From Rhodothermus marinus (lineage in GTDB: Bacteria; Bacteroidota; Rhodothermia; Rhodothermales; Rhodothermaceae), in assembly GCF_009936275.1 (NCBI RefSeq), contig NZ_AP019797.1, positions 2,463,890 to 2,527,889 of the forward strand: a stretch of 64,000 nucleotides of DNA, given 5' to 3'. The notes beneath the pieces were generated by a model that saw only the letters and a list, made by a program, of their open reading frames with translations, was not told where the DNA came from and made no database searches. Positions within the stretch are counted from its first letter, which is position 1; each line of letters begins with the position of its first letter. Below are positions 44,735-53,097 of this stretch, in pieces. Both the position numbers and the translations under genes were made by a program.

Positions 44735-45223
44735 ATGGGCACTCCGCGAAAACACGTCGTGATCTACACCGACGGGGCCTGCAGCGGCAACCCGGGCCCC
44801 GGCGGCTGGGCGGCCATTCTGCGCTACAATCAGCACGAAAAGGTGCTGCAGGGTGCCGAAGCGCACACGACGAACAACAGAATGGAATTAACAGCGGTGA
44901 TCAAAGCGCTCCAGGCGCTGAAGGAGCCCTGCCGCGTGGACGTCTATACCGACAGTAACTACATCGTACGCGCCTTTCAGGAAGGATGGGTAGAACGCTG
45001 GCAACGTAACGGCTGGCGCACGGCCAGCAAGAAGCCCGTCGAAAACCAGGACCTGTGGCGGGCGCTGCTGGAACTCACCCGCCGACACGACGTGCGTTTT
45101 CTGAAAGTCAAAGGCCACGCCGACGACGCCCTGAACAACCGGGTGGACCGGCTGGCCGTCGAAGCCATGCGCCGTGGACAGACCGAAACCCCGGACTCGT
45201 CGGTTTCGGCGGTGAACGATTAG
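44735..45223 (+). CDS. rnhA: Ribonuclease HI
   Basis: This 162-aa enzyme cuts RNA in RNA-DNA hybrids. All catalytic residues are present: Asp13 (YTDGACSGNPG), Glu51 (NRMELTAVI), Asp73 (YTDSNYIV) and Asp138 (NRVDRLAVEA), with His128 in KGHADD. It diverges from obgE across a 94-bp gap and is followed 3 bp later by the Mut7-C gene. A start at MGTPRKHV fits the family length. Confidence 0.97.
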   Translation: MGTPRKHVVIYTDGACSGNPGPGGWAAILRYNQHEKVLQGAEAHTTNNRMELTAVIKALQALKEPCRVDVYTDSNYIVRAFQEGWVERWQRNGWRTASKKPVENQDLWRALLELTRRHDVRFLKVKGHADDALNNRVDRLAVEAMRRGQTETPDSSVSAVND

Positions 45224-45226
45224 CTG

Positions 45227-45991
45227 ATGCGTACGCTCTGGCTCCGGTTTTATGCCGTCCTGAACGATTTTCTACCCTCCCGCTGGAAACAGCGCACCTT
45301 CAAGCTGGGCTTTCTGGGGCGGCCCACGGTCCGGGAAATCCTCGTGCAGCTCAACGTGCCGCCTCCTGAAGTCGCGCTGATTCTGGCCGACGGATGTCCG
45401 GTCGATTTCGACTACCGGCCTGAAGAAGGCGAGCGACTGAGCTTCTACCCGATCTTCTACCGGCTGCTGCCGGCTGCGCCGCTGCATACGCTGCCGCCGG
45501 AGCGCCCGCCGCGCTTTCTGCTCGACACGCACCTGGGACGGCTGGCGCGCTACCTGCGCATGCTGGGCTTCGATGCCGAGCACCTGTCGGATCCCGATCC
45601 CGGCGATGCGGCGCTGGCCCGTCGGGCGGGCGACGACGGACGCGTGCTGCTGACGCGCGATCGACGATTGCTGGCCCGTAAGGCCGTGCGGTACGGCTAC
45701 TTCGTGCGCGCCACCTCCCCTCGGGAACAACTGGCCGAAGTGCTGGACCGCTTCGAGCTGCACGAATTCGTCGATCCCTTCAGTCGCTGCATGTGCTGCA
45801 ACGTGCCCCTGGAGCCCGTAGAAGCCGAAGCCGTGGCCGCCCAACTACCGCCGGGTATCCGTGCCCATTACACCGAGTTCTACCGCTGCCCCGCCTGCGG
45901 CCGTGTTTACTGGGAAGGGTCGCACCATGCCCGGATGCAGCGGCTGATCGATCAGGTTGTGCGCGGGAGTGGCTTCAGCGCCTCGCACTGA
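45227..45991 (+). CDS. Mut7-C ubiquitin-like plus Mut7-C RNase domain protein
   Basis: This 254-aa protein has two parts. Residues 1-80 form a ubiquitin-like/ThiS-like fold (TFKLGFLGRPTVREILVQL, LADGCPVDFDYRPEEGERL) known as the Mut7-C ubiquitin domain. Residues 95-240 are the Mut7-C RNase domain (PIN-like): FLLDTHLGRLARYLRMLGFD, VLLTRDRRLLARK, and a C-terminal zinc ribbon CMCCNVPLEP / YRCPACGRVYWEG. Likely an RNA-processing nuclease. It shares a tight plus-strand unit with rnhA, and its 3' end overlaps yigZ by 40 bp. Confidence 0.88.
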   Translation: MRTLWLRFYAVLNDFLPSRWKQRTFKLGFLGRPTVREILVQLNVPPPEVALILADGCPVDFDYRPEEGERLSFYPIFYRLLPAAPLHTLPPERPPRFLLDTHLGRLARYLRMLGFDAEHLSDPDPGDAALARRAGDDGRVLLTRDRRLLARKAVRYGYFVRATSPREQLAEVLDRFELHEFVDPFSRCMCCNVPLEPVEAEAVAAQLPPGIRAHYTEFYRCPACGRVYWEGSHHARMQRLIDQVVRGSGFSASH

Positions 45992-46590
45992 CCGCGACCG
46001 GCCAGAGTTTCGACGAAAGCCTCGGCAAAGGCGATGGCTTTCGAGCGGGGTACCTCGACAAGCAGTTCGGTCTCGGCGTCGTAGCAGGTCTCGCGAATAC
46101 GGGCGCCCATGCGTTCGATCAGGCGCATGACGGGCGCCGTGTCGTCGTAGGCAAAGCGCAACCGGAAAGGCACCGTGATGACGCGTTCGGCCACCGGCGC
46201 CAGATCCAGTGCCCGTGCGGCCGCCTCGCCATAAGCCCGGATCAGCCCGCCGCGTCCCAGTTTGGTCCCGCCGAAGTAGCGCGTCACCACCACCAGCGTG
46301 TTGGTCAGCCCGCGGGCTTCGATCTGGCGAAGAATGGGCAAGCCGGCCGTGCCCGATGGCTCGCCGTCGTCGCTGGCCCGGAACAGCTCGCCTTCCGGTC
46401 CCAGCCGGTAGGCCGTGCAGTGGTGCGTGGCCGCGTGTTCGCGACGGCGCACCGCTTCGATGGCCGCCGCGGCTTCCTCCTCGGTCTCCACCGGAAAGAC
46501 TTCGGCGATAAAGCGAGAGCCCTTTTCGCGCAACTCGGCCCGCGCCGTGCCGGCCACCACCCGATAGGTATCGCCGGAGCTACCGTTCAT
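45952..46590 (-). CDS. yigZ: YigZ/IMPACT family protein
   Basis: This 212-aa protein consists of an N-terminal UPF0029/IMPACT domain (GSRFIAEVFPVETEEEAAAA, HHCTAYRLGPEGELFRASDD, LVVVTRYFGGTKLGRGGLI) followed by a short DUF1949-like C-terminal domain. Eukaryotic IMPACT regulates the GCN2 kinase; the bacterial role is unclear, with translation or proline-peptide metabolism suggested. Length and motif order are normal. Its stop lies inside the Mut7-C gene on the other strand. Confidence 0.92.
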   Translation of the reverse strand: MNGSSGDTYRVVAGTARAELREKGSRFIAEVFPVETEEEAAAAIEAVRRREHAATHHCTAYRLGPEGELFRASDDGEPSGTAGLPILRQIEARGLTNTLVVVTRYFGGTKLGRGGLIRAYGEAAARALDLAPVAERVITVPFRLRFAYDDTAPVMRLIERMGARIRETCYDAETELLVEVPRSKAIAFAEAFVETLAGRGQCEALKPLPRTT

Positions 46591-46685
46591 AACAAACGCG
46601 TGCAGTTCGTAACAGCGTCCTCCCTACCCTGCGGTGAATGATTTAGTTTCTGAAAGCTATACCTCCAGAACAGGCTCGAAAAGCC

Positions 46686-47666
46686 ATGCGTGTTGCCTCC
46701 TACCTCTTCGGCGGATTGCTGGTGATGGCCGCGGCGTTGTGGCCGCCCGTGGAAATCACCGAGTGGGAAGTGCCCTGGCCGGATACGCGGCCGCGCGATC
46801 CGTATGTGGATCGCGATGGGCGCGTCTGGTTCGTCGGCCAGCGCGGCGACTATGCGGCCTACCTGGATCCGGCGACCGGCAAGTTCACTCGCTTTGACCT
46901 GCCGGAAGGCACCGGTCCCCACAACCTGATCGTGGACGAGAGCGGGTTCGTCTGGATTGCCGGCAACCGGGCTGCCTACATCGGCCGGCTGGATCCCCGC
47001 ACGGGCGAAGTGAAGCGCTACCCGATGCCCGATCCGGCTGCCCGCGATCCGCATACGCTGGTTTTTGCACCGGACGGCACCATCTGGTTCACGGTGCAGG
47101 GCGGCAATTTCGTGGGCCATTTCAATCCGGCCGACGGTTCCATTCGGCTGTTCCAGGTGCCCACGCCCCGGGCGCGGCCCTACGGCATCGTGGTTGATCC
47201 TTCGGGACGCCCATGGGTGGCAGCCTTTGGCACAAATAAGTTGCTGACGGTCGATCCGGCCACGATGAAGCTGGAAGAGATCACGCTGCCCCGCGCCGAG
47301 GCCCGGCCGCGTCGGCTGGCCCGCACCTCGGACGGAGCCATCTGGTACGTGGACTACGCCGGGGGCTATCTGGGCCGCTACGATCCGGCCAGCGGTAACG
47401 TGCAGGAATGGCCGGTGCCCGGCGGTGAAGGCGCCCGTCCCTACGGCATGGCCGTCGACGACCGGGACCGCCTCTGGTTTGTCGAAACGGGACCTGACCC
47501 CAATCGTCTGGTGGGCTTCGACCCGAAGACGGCCGAATTCTTCAGCATTACGGAAATTCCGAGCGGCGGTGGGGCCGTGCGGCACATGTTCTTCCATGCG
47601 CCCACGCGCACGCTCTGGTTCGGCACCGACGCCAACACGATCGCCCGCGCCCGGCTGCCGGAGTGA
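46686..47666 (+). CDS. Exported Vgb-like beta-propeller (streptogramin lyase family)
   Basis: This 326-aa protein has a short signal peptide, then seven propeller blades each carrying a WF/IW-centred repeat: DGRVWFVGQRGDYAAYLDP, ESGFVWIAGNRAAYIGRLDP, DGTIWFTVQGGNFVGHFNP, DRDRLWFVETG and so on. Vgb lyases linearise streptogramin B antibiotics, but most genomic relatives are of unknown function and may be electron-transfer or polymer-binding proteins. The translational TGATG overlap with the heme-motif gene suggests a periplasmic partner role and not drug resistance. Confidence 0.86.
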   Translation: MRVASYLFGGLLVMAAALWPPVEITEWEVPWPDTRPRDPYVDRDGRVWFVGQRGDYAAYLDPATGKFTRFDLPEGTGPHNLIVDESGFVWIAGNRAAYIGRLDPRTGEVKRYPMPDPAARDPHTLVFAPDGTIWFTVQGGNFVGHFNPADGSIRLFQVPTPRARPYGIVVDPSGRPWVAAFGTNKLLTVDPATMKLEEITLPRAEARPRRLARTSDGAIWYVDYAGGYLGRYDPASGNVQEWPVPGGEGARPYGMAVDDRDRLWFVETGPDPNRLVGFDPKTAEFFSITEIPSGGGAVRHMFFHAPTRTLWFGTDANTIARARLPE

Positions 47667-48211
47667 TGCGCCCCGTCGCTGCACTGACGCTGGTGCTGGC
47701 CGCCACAGCGGGGTGGTTGGGTCGCTACGTCGATCACCCCCCGCTGGCCCACACGGGCGGTTTTGGCGAACCGACCTGCCAGCGATGCCATTTCGAGTAT
47801 CCCCTGAACGAACCCGGCGGCCGGCTGACGATCCAGGGCCTGCCCGACACGTGCCGGTCGGACACGAGCTACACGCTGCAACTCATGTTGCAGCACCCGG
47901 AAATGCTACGGGCAGGCTTTGAGCTGGCCGTGCGCTTTGCCGACAGCGGCCGCCAGGCGGGCCGCCTGCAACCCCTGGACGACCGCGTGTGGCGCGACAC
48001 GCTGCAGGGCGTCTGGTATGCCTTCCACAGTCCGGCTGGAACCGAACTTACGGCGCCCGGCAAAGCCGTCTGGAGGCTTCGCTGGGTGCCGCCGGACACG
48101 ATCGGCCGCGTCGTGCTGCATGCCGTCGCCAACGCTGCTAACGACGATGCTTCGGAGTTCGGCGACCGGATCTATCAGGAATCCGCGGACTGTTTGCTAC
48201 ATCCACGGTGA
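47666..48211 (+). CDS. Exported protein with one heme-c motif
   Basis: This 181-aa protein has an N-terminal hydrophobic stretch (VAALTLVLAATAGWLG), then a single CQRCH (residues 38-42), the covalent heme c motif, and a beta-rich body (DTSYTLQLMLQHPEMLRAGF, FHSPAGTELTAPGKAVWRL) that resembles Reelin-type/choice-of-anchor V domains often seen after such motifs in Bacteroidota. No distal Met ligand is certain. It overlaps the stop of the Vgb-like gene (TGATG), so they are made together. Confidence 0.75.
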   Translation: MRPVAALTLVLAATAGWLGRYVDHPPLAHTGGFGEPTCQRCHFEYPLNEPGGRLTIQGLPDTCRSDTSYTLQLMLQHPEMLRAGFELAVRFADSGRQAGRLQPLDDRVWRDTLQGVWYAFHSPAGTELTAPGKAVWRLRWVPPDTIGRVVLHAVANAANDDASEFGDRIYQESADCLLHPR

Positions 48212-48298
48212 CCCTCCTGTGTGCCGGTAAGCAACAGATTGTCGTGCGCCGGCGTTTGCCTTCCTTCAATGTAAACGGTTACCAAGGACTTACCTCGG

Positions 48299-50824
48299 AT
48301 GTGCTGGTTATTGTTCAGCTTGCTGTTCTTTCAAGTCGTAGCTTTCGCATCATCCGACACGCTTCGAACACCAACCCTCCAGGCTACTCCGCTACAGCAG
48401 ACATTGCATCTTGACGGTCGGCTGACCGAACCGGACTGGCAGCAGGCACCGGTCGCCACCGACTTCCGACAACTCGAACCCATCGAAGGTGCCGCGCCAA
48501 CGTTTCCCACCGCCGTACGCGTGCTCTACGGCCCGGACGCGCTCTACATCGGGGCCATGCTCTACGACCCCGAACCCCATCGCATCCGCCGACTGCTCGG
48601 GCGTCGGGATCAGTTTAACCAGGCCGACTGGTTCGGCGTCGCGATCGACTCGTACTTCGACCGGAAAACGGCCTACGTCTTTGCCGTCAACGCCGCCGGC
48701 GTGCTGGCTGACGGGCTGCTCACCAGTGGCGGAGGGCCGCGCCCCGGGAATGGCGAACCGGATCTGTCCTGGGATGCGGTCTGGGAAGCGGCCGTCGCCG
48801 TGGTCGACTCGGGCTGGTCGGTCGAGATGCGTATTCCCTATGCTATGCTGCGTTTCCCGCAGGCCGAGGTGCTGACCTGGGGCATTTCGTTTCGCCGAGA
48901 TATTGCCCGCCTGAGTGAGGTGGATGAATGGCCTTTCATTCCGCGCAACATCCGTTCCTCAGGCGTAGTCGCCTACTTCGCCCGGCTCGAAAACCTGCGC
49001 GGGCTTCACCCCGGCCGCAACCTTCAGATCACGCCTTACGTGGTTTCCAACGGTACCCGGCTTCGACAGGACGACGGACAGATCTCCTCCGAGCTGGACG
49101 CCGATGCGGGGCTTGATCTGAAGCTGGGACTGACGTCCAGCCTGATCCTTGACCTAACGCTCAACCCGGACTTCGGGCAGGTCGAAGTGGATCCGGCCGT
49201 GCTCAACCTGACCGCCTTCGAGACAGTCTTTGAAGAACGGCGGCCGTTTTTCACCGAAGGCGCCCAGATTTTCGACTTTTCCTACGGCCGCGAAGGCCGC
49301 CTTTTCTACAGCCGACGCATCGGCGCCGCCGAGCCCATCATCGGCGCAGCCAAACTTTCGGGCCGCACCGAAGGCGGGCTTTCGCTGGGATTGCTGGGCG
49401 CCACCACCGGCAACGACTTTCAACCTGAACACCATTACCTGGTTGGCCGCCTCCGACAGGAACTGGGCACCTACTCAACCGTCGGCGGCATGGTGACCGG
49501 GCTGTTTCGCCAGCGGTCGGGCGACGATGAGCTGCGCTACAGCCTGGCCGGCGGCGCGGACTGGGACCTGCGCTTCGGCGGCAACACGTTCCGCTTCGGC
49601 GGCCACCTGAGCTTTTCGCACCGCCAGGTGAACGGTCAGGACGCCCCGACCGGACTGGCCACCGCCCTGCGCCTGGAACGCGTGCAGGGCGTCTGGACCT
49701 ATGGCGCCGGCCTGGACGGTTTTGACAACCATTTCAACGTCAACGAGGCCGGCCTGCTTCGGCGCAACAATCTGGTCCGCTTCTGGATGCGCCTGGAACA
49801 CCAGTTCAACAACAACCGGCCCTTCGGGCCTTTCCAGCGGGCCGATGCCTTCATCTTCTCCTGGCACCAGCGCTCCTACCGCGAGGGCCTGTACATGGGC
49901 AGCGGCTTTTTCATGCGGGCAGGGGCACTGACCCGCGGCTTTGCCGAACTGGCGTTGCGTATCCGTGGCGACTACCTCTGGGGCGGCTACGATCTGTATG
50001 AAGCCCGCGGCATGGGTCCCATCTATCAGCCCCGACAGTTTTCCATCGAAGGTGAGTACGGGAGCGATACGCGCCGGAGCCTGCGCCTGCAACCTTCCTT
50101 TGAACTGGAGCTCGACGAAGAAGGCGGCCGCCGACTCAACACCGGCCTTCAACTGGAATGGAGCGCGCTTGACTGGCTGGATCTGCGCACCGAGCTGTCC
50201 CTCGAGCAGCAACACAACCTGCTGCGCTGGGCCTCCAACGAAAGCTTTGCCCGATTGCCGGATGGATGGGCCATCGGGACTGAAAGTGCTGCGCCTGACG
50301 AACTGGCCGAAGCTGACTTCACGCGGCTCCCGTCGCCAGGCCCCCTGGACGAACTGGCCGCCCGCTACGATCCGTACGAGGGCTTTTCCGATCGCTACTA
50401 CGTGGCCGTCTTCGGCCGCCGCGACACGCGCTCGCTGGAGCTTTCCCTCCGCAGCACGCTGACCTTCTCCCCGATGCTCTCAGTGCAGAGTTTTACCCAG
50501 CTCCTGCTGGCACGTGGCCGCTACACCGATCCGTCGCTCCGACTCGACAAAGACACGCTGCTTCCCTTCCCCGACTACCCCAAACGGCACGAGTTCGTGC
50601 TCAACAGCTTCCGCGTCAATGTGGTGCTCCGCTGGGAGTATCGCCCCGGATCGGTGCTCTACCTGGTCTGGACCCACGACCGGGACGCCTACGACCGCGC
50701 CGATCCGTTCCAGCCGGATTCGTGGTATCAGGGACTGACCTTCCCGGAACAGCTACGCGACACGTTCCGGCTGTTCCCCAACAATGCGTTCACGGTCAAG
50801 CTGACCTACCTGATCTTCTCCTGA
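48299..50824 (+). CDS. CBM9-like domain plus outer-membrane beta-barrel (DUF5916 type)
   Basis: This 841-aa protein has a signal peptide (CWLLFSLLFFQVVAFAS). Residues about 35-220 form a CBM9/DOMON-like sandwich (LHLDGRLTEPDWQQAP, VRVLYGPDALYIGAMLYDP, GWSVEMRIPYAMLRFP). The rest is a large barrel rich in aromatic-ended strands (DLTLNPDFGQVEVDPAVLNL, FFTEGAQIFDF, ending LTYLIFS). The family is widespread in Bacteroidota; function is unproven. It begins 87 bp after the heme-motif gene and its stop codon abuts that of clpS. Confidence 0.87.
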   Translation: MCWLLFSLLFFQVVAFASSDTLRTPTLQATPLQQTLHLDGRLTEPDWQQAPVATDFRQLEPIEGAAPTFPTAVRVLYGPDALYIGAMLYDPEPHRIRRLLGRRDQFNQADWFGVAIDSYFDRKTAYVFAVNAAGVLADGLLTSGGGPRPGNGEPDLSWDAVWEAAVAVVDSGWSVEMRIPYAMLRFPQAEVLTWGISFRRDIARLSEVDEWPFIPRNIRSSGVVAYFARLENLRGLHPGRNLQITPYVVSNGTRLRQDDGQISSELDADAGLDLKLGLTSSLILDLTLNPDFGQVEVDPAVLNLTAFETVFEERRPFFTEGAQIFDFSYGREGRLFYSRRIGAAEPIIGAAKLSGRTEGGLSLGLLGATTGNDFQPEHHYLVGRLRQELGTYSTVGGMVTGLFRQRSGDDELRYSLAGGADWDLRFGGNTFRFGGHLSFSHRQVNGQDAPTGLATALRLERVQGVWTYGAGLDGFDNHFNVNEAGLLRRNNLVRFWMRLEHQFNNNRPFGPFQRADAFIFSWHQRSYREGLYMGSGFFMRAGALTRGFAELALRIRGDYLWGGYDLYEARGMGPIYQPRQFSIEGEYGSDTRRSLRLQPSFELELDEEGGRRLNTGLQLEWSALDWLDLRTELSLEQQHNLLRWASNESFARLPDGWAIGTESAAPDELAEADFTRLPSPGPLDELAARYDPYEGFSDRYYVAVFGRRDTRSLELSLRSTLTFSPMLSVQSFTQLLLARGRYTDPSLRLDKDTLLPFPDYPKRHEFVLNSFRVNVVLRWEYRPGSVLYLVWTHDRDAYDRADPFQPDSWYQGLTFPEQLRDTFRLFPNNAFTVKLTYLIFS

Positions 50825-51139
50825 TCAACCCTGAATCTCCGTGATGAGCTGAATCTCGCGGAGCACGCCCTGCACGCGGAAGCACTCCTCGAACGAGCCC
50901 TCGTAGACGGCCGCCTTGCCCTCGGTGTGCACCTTCCAGGTCAGCGCCTCGGCCTCAGGAAGCGAGCAGCCCGTGGCCTTCATGAGCTGAAAGATGACCT
51001 CGTCGAACGTGTGAATGTCGTCGTTGTAGAGAATCACGCGCCAGGGAGCGTCCAGTCGCGTCTCCTCGGCATCTTCGACGTCCACCTCAGGTGCCGGACC
51101 GACCGGCTTCGTCTCGGCCAGCAAGTTCGGCTGTCCCAT
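50825..51139 (-). CDS. clpS: ClpS adaptor protein
   Basis: This 104-aa adaptor delivers N-end-rule substrates to ClpAP/ClpCP. The core is WRVILYNDDIHTFDEVIFQL with the substrate-pocket Asn-Asp, then the ATGCSLPEAEALTWKVHTEG segment and C-terminal VLREIQLITEIQG. The N-terminal 25 residues are the usual flexible tail. It is the last gene of psd-pssA-purS-clpS. Confidence 0.95.
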   Translation of the reverse strand: MGQPNLLAETKPVGPAPEVDVEDAEETRLDAPWRVILYNDDIHTFDEVIFQLMKATGCSLPEAEALTWKVHTEGKAAVYEGSFEECFRVQGVLREIQLITEIQG

Positions 51140-51157
51140 GGCTCGTCGTGACAGGTT

Positions 51158-51427
51158 TTACCCGGTAGCAGCGGGCGTTTCCACAGGCGTGACCGTCACG
51201 TCGAAATCTTCCATGACCGGATTGGCCAGAAGTTTCTCGGCCGCCTCGCGGGCGATGCGCTCGGCCTCGTCGGCCGAGTCGGCCCTGATCCACAGATCGA
51301 TCACCTTGCCGATGCGTACCTGGGTCACCGCGTCGTAGCCCAGGTTCTGCAACGCGTGGTGCACGGCCTTCCCCTGAGGATCCAGGATGGAAGGCCGCAG
51401 GCGAACGGTTACGATTGCCTTAAACAT
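51158..51427 (-). CDS. purS: Phosphoribosylformylglycinamidine synthase subunit PurS
   Basis: This 89-aa protein bridges PurQ and PurL for ammonia transfer in purine synthesis. It shows the family sequence KAIVTVRLRPSILDPQGKAV, LGYDAVTQVRIGKVIDLWI and MEDFDVTVTPVE. It overlaps pssA by 8 bp. purQ and purL are not next to it, which is unusual for this subunit. Confidence 0.95.
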   Translation of the reverse strand: MFKAIVTVRLRPSILDPQGKAVHHALQNLGYDAVTQVRIGKVIDLWIRADSADEAERIAREAAEKLLANPVMEDFDVTVTPVETPAATG

Positions 51428-52292
51428 CGCGATTTTCCAGGGGTGGGTTGGACGATTCCGAAGCAGGTTCCAGCGGAGTGTTCAGGATGGCCTGCACCAG
51501 GTTGTAAATGGCGCGGCCGATGCCGTGCAGGATATACGCGGCCAGCACCAGAAGCAAGCCAATCTGCTGCAAAAAGATGATCAACAGCAGCGCCAGCCCG
51601 TAGGCACTCGACTTCCAGGGATGACGCCGCAGGTAGGCCAGGCTGGGGCGCGGGATGGCGTCGAAGGGGATGTTCGTGACCATGAGGGCCGAGAGCACGA
51701 ACACGACGGGGATCAGCACCGGGAAGTCGCCGGGCGTCAGCCGCTCCAGCAGATCGACCCCCTCGGCATTCAGGACCAGCGCCACCAGCGCCGCCGCCTG
51801 TGCCGGGATGGGCAACCCGAGGAAGTACTCCCGCTTTTCGCCGTCGAACTGGACGTTGAAACGGGCCAGCCGGACGGCCCCGCAGACGGCCGGCAGCGAC
51901 GCGATGATCAGTCCGAGCGTGCCGTAGGCGTGCAGGTTGAAGGCGTACACCAGATAGGCCGGCGCTACCCCGAACGACACCACGTCGCTGAGCGAGTCGA
52001 GCTCGACCCCGAACAGACTGGTGCCGTTCGTCAGCCGGGCCAGCATGCCGTCGAGCATGTCGAAAAAGCCCGCCAGCACGATCAGCCAGCAGGCATAGTC
52101 GAAGCGGCCTTCGTGGATCTGGGTGATGGCCAGAAAGCCGCTGAACAGGTTCATCAGCGTAAAAAACGACGGGACGGCCGCCCGTGGAATGGGCCGGCGC
52201 AGCCGGCGTTGCGCACGGTAGGCACGCAGTCGCGCCCGGAAATGGCGCTGTTTCTGACCATATCGATCGTATCCCCGGCGTGCCCGCAACAT
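51420..52292 (-). CDS. pssA: CDP-diacylglycerol-serine O-phosphatidyltransferase
   Basis: This 290-aa polytopic membrane enzyme makes phosphatidylserine. The CDP-alcohol phosphotransferase signature is clear: DMLDGMLARLTNGTSLFGVE followed by LDSLSDVV, giving DGxxAR...GxxxDxxxD. Hydrophobic segments include WLIVLAGFF, TLGLIIASLPAV and LALLLIIFLQQIGLLLVLAA. It follows psd by 16 bp, so PS synthesis and its decarboxylation to phosphatidylethanolamine are encoded together. Confidence 0.95.
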   Translation of the reverse strand: MLRARRGYDRYGQKQRHFRARLRAYRAQRRLRRPIPRAAVPSFFTLMNLFSGFLAITQIHEGRFDYACWLIVLAGFFDMLDGMLARLTNGTSLFGVELDSLSDVVSFGVAPAYLVYAFNLHAYGTLGLIIASLPAVCGAVRLARFNVQFDGEKREYFLGLPIPAQAAALVALVLNAEGVDLLERLTPGDFPVLIPVVFVLSALMVTNIPFDAIPRPSLAYLRRHPWKSSAYGLALLLIIFLQQIGLLLVLAAYILHGIGRAIYNLVQAILNTPLEPASESSNPPLENRDV

Positions 52293-52308
52293 GCCCTGCT
52301 TGCTCCAT

Positions 52309-53013
52309 TCAATTGTTGTGCAGCCGATCTATTCCGAGAGCTTCGGCCTCCGGCTTTGCCACCAGTCGGCCCAGTACCGTCTCGCCGGCCCGTACCCGAT
52401 CCCCTACGTTTACCTCGAACCGGATATGCGGCGGCACGATTACGTCCATACGGGAGCCGAATTTGACAATCCCGAAGCGCTGACCGGCTCGTACCGTATC
52501 GCCTTCTTTCAGATGAAACACGATGCGCCGGGCCAGCACCCCGGCAATCTGCTTGAAGAGGACCCGATTGCCGCTCGGATGGCGCAATCCGATCTCGGAA
52601 CGCTCGTTTTTCTCGCTGGCCTTCGGGTGCCAGGCCACCAGATAGTCGCCCGGAATGTAGCGGACCAGCTCGATCACGCCGTCGGCCGGCACCCGATTGA
52701 CGTGCACGTCCAGTGGCGAGAGAAAGATCGACAATCGCCGCGCCGGCCCCTTCAGATACACCGGCTCGTAATCCACGTCGACGATCTCTACCACCTTCCC
52801 GTCGGCCGGTGCCAGCAGCAATGCCCCGGCCCCTTCCGGCGGATGCCTTTCCGGATCGCGGAAGAAATACAGCACGAAGCCCAGCAGTAGCACCGCCAGC
52901 AGCAGGCCCACGACGCGCCAGGCCCCCGGCAACCAGTAGTAGGCGCCGGCGGCCAGCAATACGGCCGCCAGTACCGTCCCGCCGATGATCGGATAGCCCT
53001 CGGGTGCCAGCAT
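52309..53013 (-). CDS. psd: Phosphatidylserine decarboxylase (short form)
   Basis: This 234-aa proenzyme self-cleaves at a Gly-Ser (KFGSRMDV; Gly186-Ser187) to form a pyruvoyl active site. Other conserved parts are FFRDPERHPPEGAGALLLAP, DGKVVEIVDVD, FLSPLDVHVNRVPADG and the N-terminal membrane segment. The short length is that of the archaeal/Bacteroidota type 2-like form. It heads the operon psd-pssA-purS-clpS and diverges from mtaB across 84 bp. Confidence 0.95.
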   Translation of the reverse strand: MLAPEGYPIIGGTVLAAVLLAAGAYYWLPGAWRVVGLLLAVLLLGFVLYFFRDPERHPPEGAGALLLAPADGKVVEIVDVDYEPVYLKGPARRLSIFLSPLDVHVNRVPADGVIELVRYIPGDYLVAWHPKASEKNERSEIGLRHPSGNRVLFKQIAGVLARRIVFHLKEGDTVRAGQRFGIVKFGSRMDVIVPPHIRFEVNVGDRVRAGETVLGRLVAKPEAEALGIDRLHNN

Positions 53014-53097
53014 GCTCGTCTACTTTGATTCCGAAACTCCCCGCCCCGGCCCGCGTTCGCTCCGTCGCCACCGGGGATCAGGGTTGCCTAAACGTCG

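Noticed and set aside
46686..47666. Streptogramin resistance gene
   Set aside because: The propeller resembles Vgb lyase, but it is secreted and coupled to a heme-c-motif protein; resistance is not supported by the context.
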